Source: Betaproteobacteria bacterium
GTDB lineage: Bacteria > Pseudomonadota > Gammaproteobacteria > Burkholderiales > SG8-41
Assembly (NCBI GenBank): GCA_021300125.1
Contig: JAJTHX010000318.1
Span: 1 to 6,578, forward strand
Direction of reading: 5' to 3'
DNA length: 6,578 nt
Made by a program: the position numbers and the translations under genes. This document shows, piece after piece, positions 1 through 4,387 of the stretch. Each line of letters starts with the position of its first letter. Within the stretch, counting starts at the first letter, position 1. The notes below the pieces were generated by a model. That model was not told where the DNA came from, did not search any database, and saw nothing but the letters and a program-made list of their open reading frames with translations.

Positions 1-1323
1 GGCCTTGTGCGCGAGCATCGGCTCGCCGCAGATGTCGCCGATGGCATGGATGTGGGGCACATTCGTGCGCTGCTGCTTGTCCACCGGGATGAAGCCGCGC
101 TCGTTAACCGTGACACCCGCGGCCTCGGCCTTGATCTCGCGGCCATTGGGCCGTCGGCCCACCGCCATCAGCGCGGCATCGAAGCTGTCGGTGCTGGTCT
201 TGCCGTCCGCGGTTTCGAAGGTGACCTTGAGGCCGTCCTTCTGCGCTTCGATTTTTGCGACCTTGGTCTTGAGCAGGATCTTTTCGTAGCGCTTCTCGAT
301 GCGCTTGGCCAGCGGCCGTACCACATCGCGATCGGCGCCCGGGATCAGCCCGTCCATCAGCTCGACCACGCTGATCTTCGAGCCCAGCGCGTCATACACG
401 GTGGCCATTTCGAGGCCGATGATGCCGCCGCCGATGACCAGCAGGCGCTTCGGGATCTGCGCCAGCTTCAGTGCGCCGGTGGAGTCGATGATGCGCGGGT
501 CGTCGTAGGGGAAGCCGGGGATTTTCGCCACCGAGGAGCCGGCGGCGATGATGCAGTGCTGGAAGGCGACGGTCTTCACGCCCTCCGCGGTCTCCACGCG
601 CACGCTGTGCGGCGAGGCGAATTCGCCGCGGCCGGTGATGACCTGCACCTTGCGCTGCTTGGCCAGGCCGCCGAGGCCCTTGGTCAGTTTGCCGATGACG
701 CCGTCTTTCCAGGCGCGCAGCTTGCCGAGCTCGATCTCCGGTTTGCCGAAGCGGATGCCGGCGTGCCCCGCCTCCTCGGCCTCGGTGATGACCTTCGCCA
801 TGTGCAGCAGCGCCTTCGACGGAATGCAGCCGACGTTGAGGCAGACGCCGCCCAGCGTCGGATAACGCTCCACCAGCACGACCTGCTGGCCGAGGTCGGC
901 AGCGCGAAAGGCCGCGGTATAGCCGCCGGGGCCGGCACCGAGCACCAGCACTTCGCACTGGATGTCGGCTTTGACCGCGGAATGGCTGGCCGAGGATTGG
1001 GGAGCGGGTGCGGGCGCAGCGGCGGGCCTGGCCGGGGCTGCCGGTGCGGCGGTCTGCGGCGCGGGCGCTGCACTGCCCGCGCCGGCTTCTTCCAGGGTCA
1101 GGATCAGGCTGCCCATCGACACCTTGTCGCCGGGCTTCAGGCTCACCGCCTTCACCACGCCGGCGCTGGGTGCGGGAATGTCCATCGTCGCCTTGTCGGA
1201 TTCCAGCGTGACCAGCGGGTCTTCCGCGCTGACGCTGTCACCGGGCTTCACCAGCACCTCGATCACCGGGATGTTCTTGAAATCACCGATATCCGGGACT
1301 TTTACTTCCAGGGTTTTGCCCAT
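1..1323 (-). CDS. lpdA: Dihydrolipoamide dehydrogenase (E3) with N-terminal lipoyl domain, 3' end missing
   Basis: This is the FAD-dependent E3 component that reoxidises dihydrolipoyl groups with NAD+ in pyruvate or 2-oxoglutarate dehydrogenase complexes in the cytoplasm. The visible 441 residues begin with a lipoyl domain (about 1-78) with the motif ESDKATMDIP, whose Lys44 is the predicted lipoylation site. An Ala/Pro-rich flexible linker follows (about 79-117). Next come the FAD-binding GAGPGG (129-134), the redox disulfide motif CLNVGC (Cys161 and Cys166), the NAD-binding GGGIIGLE (298-305) and the second FAD motif HAIGD (426-430). The frame is still open at base 1, so roughly 145 residues are outside the window, including the dimerisation domain with its catalytic His-Glu pair. 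The start at 1323 is chosen because MGKTLEVKVPDIG is a typical lipoyl-domain opening. A weak AGAG (1332-1335) lies 8 bases upstream. Relatives usually follow aceE-aceF, but here proA is upstream. Function is secure; which complex it serves is not shown. Confidence 0.96.
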   Translation of the reverse strand, partial: MGKTLEVKVPDIGDFKNIPVIEVLVKPGDSVSAEDPLVTLESDKATMDIPAPSAGVVKAVSLKPGDKVSMGSLILTLEEAGAGSAAPAPQTAAPAAPARPAAAPAPAPQSSASHSAVKADIQCEVLVLGAGPGGYTAAFRAADLGQQVVLVERYPTLGGVCLNVGCIPSKALLHMAKVITEAEEAGHAGIRFGKPEIELGKLRAWKDGVIGKLTKGLGGLAKQRKVQVITGRGEFASPHSVRVETAEGVKTVAFQHCIIAAGSSVAKIPGFPYDDPRIIDSTGALKLAQIPKRLLVIGGGIIGLEMATVYDALGSKISVVELMDGLIPGADRDVVRPLAKRIEKRYEKILLKTKVAKIEAQKDGLKVTFETADGKTSTDSFDAALMAVGRRPNGREIKAEAAGVTVNERGFIPVDKQQRTNVPHIHAIGDICGEPMLAHKA

Positions 1324-1367
1324 GAAAATTTCTCTATTAAAATCAATTACTTAGGATATATTCGCAA
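1324..1367 (-). promoter_or_regulatory. AT-rich proA-lpdA spacer, possible lpdA promoter
   Basis: This 44-base gap is only about 23% G+C (10 of 44 by hand count) in an otherwise very GC-rich region. Read on the minus strand it contains TTTAAT (1336-1341), five of six matches to a -10 box, ending 12 bases before the lpdA ATG. A weak AGAG ribosome-binding element overlaps the expected transcription start. I found no good -35 at 16-18 bases. No hairpin with a U-run is present, so there is no sign of an intrinsic terminator after proA. A local promoter for lpdA is an inference from composition and the -10 match. Confidence 0.3.
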
Positions 1368-2624
1368 TCAGCCGCGGATGTGGCCGTCGCCGAACACCAC
1401 GTATTTGAGCGAGGTCAGCCCCTCAAGGCCGACCGGGCCGCGGGCGTGGATCTTGTCGGTGGAAATGCCAATCTCGGCACCGAGGCCGTACTCATAGCCA
1501 TCGGCAAAGCGGGTCGAGGCGTTGACCATCACCGAGCTCGAATCGACCTCGCGCAGGAAGCGGCGCGCCCTGGTCACGTTCTCGGTGACGATGGCGTCGG
1601 TGTGCTGCGAGCCGTAGCGGGTGATGTGACCGATGGCCTCATCGAGTCCGTCGACGATGCGCACCGAGAGGATGGCATCGAGGTATTCGGTGTGCCAGTC
1701 TTCCTCGGTGGCGGTCTTCATCGCGGGCACGATCGCGCGCGCGGCGTCATCCCCGCGCAGCTCGATCTGTTTGTCGGCGTAGATTTTGCACAGCGCCGGC
1801 AGGATCTTCGGCGCGAACGCGCGCGCGACCAGCAGCGTCTCCATCGTGTTGCAGGTGCCCAGGCGCTGGGTCTTGGCGTTGTCGGCGACGCGGATCGCCT
1901 TGTCGAAGTCGGCCTCGTCATCGATGTAGACATGGCAGACACCGTGCAGGTGCTTGATCATCGGGATGCGCGACTCGCGCATCAGGCGCTCGATCAGGCC
2001 CTTGCCGCCGCGCGGCACGATGACGTCGACGTAATCCTGCATCGTGATCAGTTCGCCCACCGCGGCACGGTCGGCTGTGGCGATGACCTGCACCGCGTCC
2101 TGCGGCAGGCCCGCCGCCTTGAGCCCCGCCTGCACGCAGGCGGCGATGGCCTGGTTCGAATGCAGCGCCTCCGAACCGCCGCGCAGGATCGCGGCGTTGC
2201 CGGATTTCAGGCACAGGCCGGCGGCATCGGCCGTCACGTTGGGGCGGGATTCGTAGATGATGCCGATCACGCCCAGCGGCACGCGCATCTGGCCGACCTG
2301 GATGCCGGAAGGACGGTATTTCAGTCCGCTGATTTCGCCGATCGGATCGGGCAGCGCGGCGATCTGGCGCAGGCCGTCGGCCATGGTCGCGATGGTTTTC
2401 GGTTTCAGGGTCAGGCGGTCAATCGCGGCAGCGTCGAGCCCCTTGGGCTGCGCGGCTTCGAGGTCGCGTGCGTTCTCGCGTTGCAGGGTGGCGGCGGCGT
2501 CCTCGATGGCCGCAGCCATCGCCGTCAGGGCCGCGTTTTTCGCGCGTGTGTCGGCCACCGCCATCGCGCGTGAAGCGGCGCGCGCGGCCTTGCCGACACT
2601 GGTCATGTAGGTCTGGACATCCAT
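1368..2624 (-). CDS. proA: Gamma-glutamyl phosphate reductase
   Basis: ProA reduces L-glutamyl 5-phosphate with NADPH to glutamate 5-semialdehyde, the second step of proline synthesis, in the cytoplasm. From the start chosen here it has 418 residues, close to the 417 of the E. coli enzyme. Family signatures are clear: [17 protein letters not shown] (about 115-131), [12 protein letters not shown] (about 139-150), and the catalytic cysteine in [15 protein letters not shown] (Cys258). The C-terminal block [18 protein letters not shown] is followed by [18 protein letters not shown]. The frame opens further upstream at 2657, but those 11 extra residues ([11 protein letters not shown]) are not family-like and run through a dyad and a -10-like box. 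The ATG at 2624 ([15 protein letters not shown]) is therefore preferred; the ATG at 2606 is a third option. No Shine-Dalgarno sequence precedes 2624. It lies 84 bases after holA and 44 bases before lpdA. The partner proB is not in the window. Confidence 0.97.
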   Translation of the reverse strand: MDVQTYMTSVGKAARAASRAMAVADTRAKNAALTAMAAAIEDAAATLQRENARDLEAAQPKGLDAAAIDRLTLKPKTIATMADGLRQIAALPDPIGEISGLKYRPSGIQVGQMRVPLGVIGIIYESRPNVTADAAGLCLKSGNAAILRGGSEALHSNQAIAACVQAGLKAAGLPQDAVQVIATADRAAVGELITMQDYVDVIVPRGGKGLIERLMRESRIPMIKHLHGVCHVYIDDEADFDKAIRVADNAKTQRLGTCNTMETLLVARAFAPKILPALCKIYADKQIELRGDDAARAIVPAMKTATEEDWHTEYLDAILSVRIVDGLDEAIGHITRYGSQHTDAIVTENVTRARRFLREVDSSSVMVNASTRFADGYEYGLGAEIGISTDKIHARGPVGLEGLTSLKYVVFGDGHIRG

Positions 2625-2631
2625 GCTGTGG

Positions 2632-2640
2632 ATTCTAGCA
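2632..2640 (-). promoter_or_regulatory. Candidate extended -10 promoter for proA, possibly leaderless
   Basis: Read on the minus strand the sequence is TGCTAGAAT, an extended -10 pattern (TG, one base, then TAGAAT with five of six matches to TATAAT). Only 7 bases separate its end from the ATG at 2624, so initiation at the usual distance would start the mRNA at or beside the A of the ATG. No good -35 is visible 16-18 bases upstream, which fits an extended -10 promoter. This is a motif match only, without any transcript evidence. Confidence 0.38.
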
Positions 2641-2652
2641 GGCCGCGCCTGC
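2638..2652. repeat. 15-bp perfect dyad upstream of proA
   Basis: The minus strand reads GCAGGC-GCG-GCCTGC, a perfect 6-bp inverted repeat with a 3-base centre. It directly abuts the TAGAAT box and includes the TG of the putative extended -10, so it would sit between -10 and -35. It could be an operator for a dimeric repressor, or an RNA hairpin ending the leuS-lptE-holA transcript. No U-run follows, so an ordinary intrinsic terminator is unlikely. In GC-rich DNA a dyad this short may also be chance. Confidence 0.45.
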
Positions 2653-2708
2653 GTCACCGCCGCCGGAGCCTGCCTGCCGCGGCTGCGGGGTTCAGAGGCG
2701 CGCGGCGG

Positions 2709-3791
2709 TCAGAACAGCGCGGGATGGGTGGCGAAAGCGGCGGCCGAGGTGCGCCGCTGCGGCTGGGCTTTCATCGTGCCCGGATTGTTGCGGGCAAAGC
2801 GCAGCGCGAGCTGCAGCAGCTCGTCCCAGACGTCGCCGCGCACCAGGCCCTTGGCCATGCGGTCGATCAGCGCCGCATGGCGCAGCGCTTCGGTGACCTG
2901 GGCCAGGGAGAAGCGGCGCAGGTTGGACTGCATTGCGTTCTGGTGCGAGGGGCCCCAGATGCGCGCCTCGCGCATCATCATCGACAACGGCTTGCCGGCG
3001 TTGACGCCGGCGATGATCTTGCCGATGCCACGGATCTCCTCGGACAGCGACCACAGCACCAGCGGCGCCGCAGTGCCTTCGCCCTGCAGGCCGTCGAGCA
3101 CGCGGGCCAGGCGCAGCGGATCGCCCTCGAGCATGATCTCGCCCAGGTTGAAGACGTCGTAGCGCGCGACATCCAGCACCGCCTCGCGCACCTGGTCGAA
3201 GGCGATCGCGCCCTTCGGAAACAGCAGCGCGAGTTTCTGCACTTCCTGGTAGGCGGCGAGCAGGTTGCCCTCGACGCGGTCGGCGATGAAGTCCAGCGTT
3301 GCGGTATCGGCGTCCTGTTCCTGGGCTGCGAGGCGCGCGGCGATCCACTGCGGCAGCGCCTTGCGGGTGACGGGTTTCGCCTCGACCGCGACGCCGGCGC
3401 GTTCGAGGGCCTCGAACCAGGCCGCCTTCTGGCCGCGCCAGTCGAGGTCGGGCACGTAGACCAGGGTCACGGTGTCCGGCGGCAGTGACTTGCAGTAGGC
3501 CTGCAGTGCCTCGCCACCCTCCTTGCCGGGCTTGCCGCTGGGGATGCGCAGTTCAAGCAGTTTTTTCGAGGCGAACAGCGACTGCGAGCTGCCAGCCAGC
3601 GCAAGGTGGCTCCATTTGAAGCCGGAATCGGCGGTGAGCACCTCGCGCTCGCTGTAGCCTTCGGCGCGTGCGCGGGTGCGGATGCGATCACCGGCCTCGA
3701 GGGCGAGCAGCGTTTCGCTGCCGAACACGGTATAGAGCGGTTGCAGATCCCGCTTCAGGTGCGCGGCGAGTTGTTCGGAAGGCAGGCGCAT
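2709..3791 (-). CDS. holA: DNA polymerase III delta subunit
   Basis: HolA is the delta subunit of the clamp loader; it binds the beta sliding clamp and opens one interface so that the ring can be loaded on primed DNA. The 360-residue product starts MRLPSEQLAAHLKRDLQPLYTVFG, matching the family opening where the N-terminal AAA+-like fold begins. GSETLLALEAGDRIR (24-38) is the usual first helix region. SQSLFASKKLLEL (69-81) carries the Leu72-Phe73 pair equivalent to the clamp-wrench residues of the E. coli delta subunit. EGNLLAAYQEVQKLALLFP (about 174-192) is the conserved mid-protein signature, and a helical collar domain follows. Delta normally lacks a working Walker A motif, and none is seen. 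The C-terminal tail is about 17 residues longer than the E. coli protein and is polar and Ala-rich. No clear Shine-Dalgarno sequence precedes the ATG. It lies 82 bases after lptE in the order usual for Betaproteobacteria. Confidence 0.95.
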   Translation of the reverse strand: MRLPSEQLAAHLKRDLQPLYTVFGSETLLALEAGDRIRTRARAEGYSEREVLTADSGFKWSHLALAGSSQSLFASKKLLELRIPSGKPGKEGGEALQAYCKSLPPDTVTLVYVPDLDWRGQKAAWFEALERAGVAVEAKPVTRKALPQWIAARLAAQEQDADTATLDFIADRVEGNLLAAYQEVQKLALLFPKGAIAFDQVREAVLDVARYDVFNLGEIMLEGDPLRLARVLDGLQGEGTAAPLVLWSLSEEIRGIGKIIAGVNAGKPLSMMMREARIWGPSHQNAMQSNLRRFSLAQVTEALRHAALIDRMAKGLVRGDVWDELLQLALRFARNNPGTMKAQPQRRTSAAAFATHPALF

Positions 3792-3803
3792 GGATTGCTG
3801 CGC

Positions 3804-3832
3804 ATGCTAACCGAAATCATCCCGTGTGACGA
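3804..3832 (-). promoter_or_regulatory. Weak candidate promoter before holA
   Basis: On the minus strand TCGTCA (3827-3832) and TAGCAT (3804-3809) are separated by 17 bases, each matching four of six consensus positions for a sigma70-type promoter. Transcription would begin only about 5 bases before the holA ATG. Both boxes are weak, so holA may simply be read through from leuS-lptE. Confidence 0.22.
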
Positions 3833-3835
3833 TGG

Positions 3836-3850
3836 TCCGGCGCGCCCGGA
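3836..3850. repeat. 15-bp GC-rich dyad in the lptE-holA gap
   Basis: The minus strand reads TCCGG-GCGCG-CCGGA, a perfect 5-bp inverted repeat around a 5-base centre that is itself GC-only. It lies 24 bases beyond the lptE stop and just upstream of the weak promoter-like boxes for holA. No U-run follows on either strand, so it is a weak candidate for an attenuator, RNA-stabilising hairpin or operator. Chance occurrence in GC-rich DNA is possible. Confidence 0.35.
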
Positions 3851-3852
3851 TG

Positions 3853-3894
3853 GCGGGATTCAGGGGACGGAATTCAGGCGGCGGGATTCAGGCG
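3853..3894. repeat. Three tandem 14-bp repeats across the lptE stop
   Basis: On the plus strand three adjacent 14-base units occur: GCGGGATTCAGGGG (3853-3866), ACGGAATTCAGGCG (3867-3880) and GCGGGATTCAGGCG (3881-3894). The common core is GGRATTCAGG. The third unit encodes the last residues of LptE, the second holds its TGA (3874-3876), and the first is intergenic. Because 14 is not a multiple of three, each copy is read in a different frame relative to lptE. It looks like a local slippage duplication. Confidence 0.75.
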
Positions 3895-4383
3895 CGCGGC
3901 CTGCAGCCGGCGCAGCAGCTGCTGCACGGCATCGGCCTGCATGTCGCGGAAGAGCAAGGCCTCTTCCGATTCCTTGGACAGGGTTTCATTGTCGTTGAAG
4001 GAGAAATCGCGGTTGAGCACGATTTCTGCTGCAGGGGCGACTTCGACGCCCTTGCGGTCGATCAGCCGGTAGGCGACCCGGTAGCGCAGCTGGTATTCGC
4101 GCACGCGGCCGGTGCCGGATAGCGACAGGATGTTTTTCTCGCGCAGTTCAGTCACCAGCACCAGCGTCGCGGCCGCGTCCTTCTGCGCGCCGACCAGGCG
4201 GGTGGTACTGCCGAAAGTGACGGCGCGCTTGAATTGATTGGCGAACTGTGAGGTTGGCGCTGCCTGCACGAACAGGGTGTCGAAGGGCAGGGTCGCGGTG
4301 CCGCGCAGCTGGAAACCGCAGCCGCCGAGCAGCAGGACAAGCAGCACGAGGACGGAGGACAGTGTTTTGTGCGGCAATTTCAT
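3874..4383 (-). CDS. lptE: LPS-assembly lipoprotein LptE
   Basis: LptE is the outer-membrane lipoprotein that plugs the LptD barrel and helps deliver lipopolysaccharide to the cell surface. The 169-residue product has a lipoprotein signal peptide: basic MKLPHK, a Leu/Val-rich core (about 8-19) and lipobox LGGC with lipidated Cys22. Residue +2 is Gly, which is not the Asp inner-membrane retention signal. GCGFQLRG directly at the lipidation site is the hallmark of the family. Later conserved blocks are REYQLRYRVAYRLID (about 94-108) and RDFSFNDNETLSKESEEALL (about 124-143), followed by a helix ending the protein. The ATG at 4383 lies 4 bases after the leuS stop and has no evident Shine-Dalgarno sequence, so translational coupling to leuS is likely. 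The stop codon falls inside a 14-bp tandem repeat. Older annotations call such genes rlpB. Confidence 0.95.
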   Translation of the reverse strand: MKLPHKTLSSVLVLLVLLLGGCGFQLRGTATLPFDTLFVQAAPTSQFANQFKRAVTFGSTTRLVGAQKDAAATLVLVTELREKNILSLSGTGRVREYQLRYRVAYRLIDRKGVEVAPAAEIVLNRDFSFNDNETLSKESEEALLFRDMQADAVQQLLRRLQAARLNPAA

Positions 4384-4387
4384 CAGT

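Noticed and set aside
7..1497. Plus-strand 496-codon open frame
   Set aside because: It is antisense to lpdA, whose motifs are unmistakable. It has the His/Arg/Gly/Ala/Asp-rich composition of a GC-driven shadow and runs across the proA-lpdA gap without any family motif.
1380..2573. Plus-strand 397-codon open frame
   Set aside because: It is the antisense shadow of proA, with low-complexity composition (many HR, GA and DQ pairs) and no recognisable domain.
2638..2652. Rho-independent terminator after holA
   Set aside because: The hairpin is short and is followed by TAGAATCC rather than a U-run, so an intrinsic terminator is not supported.
2625..2657. Upstream ATG extending proA by 11 residues
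   Set aside because: The added residues do not resemble ProA N-termini, and the stretch contains the dyad and -10-like box. The 2624 start gives the usual family length.
2628..3488. Plus-strand 286-codon open frame
   Set aside because: It is antisense to holA with no family features; long antisense frames are expected at this G+C.
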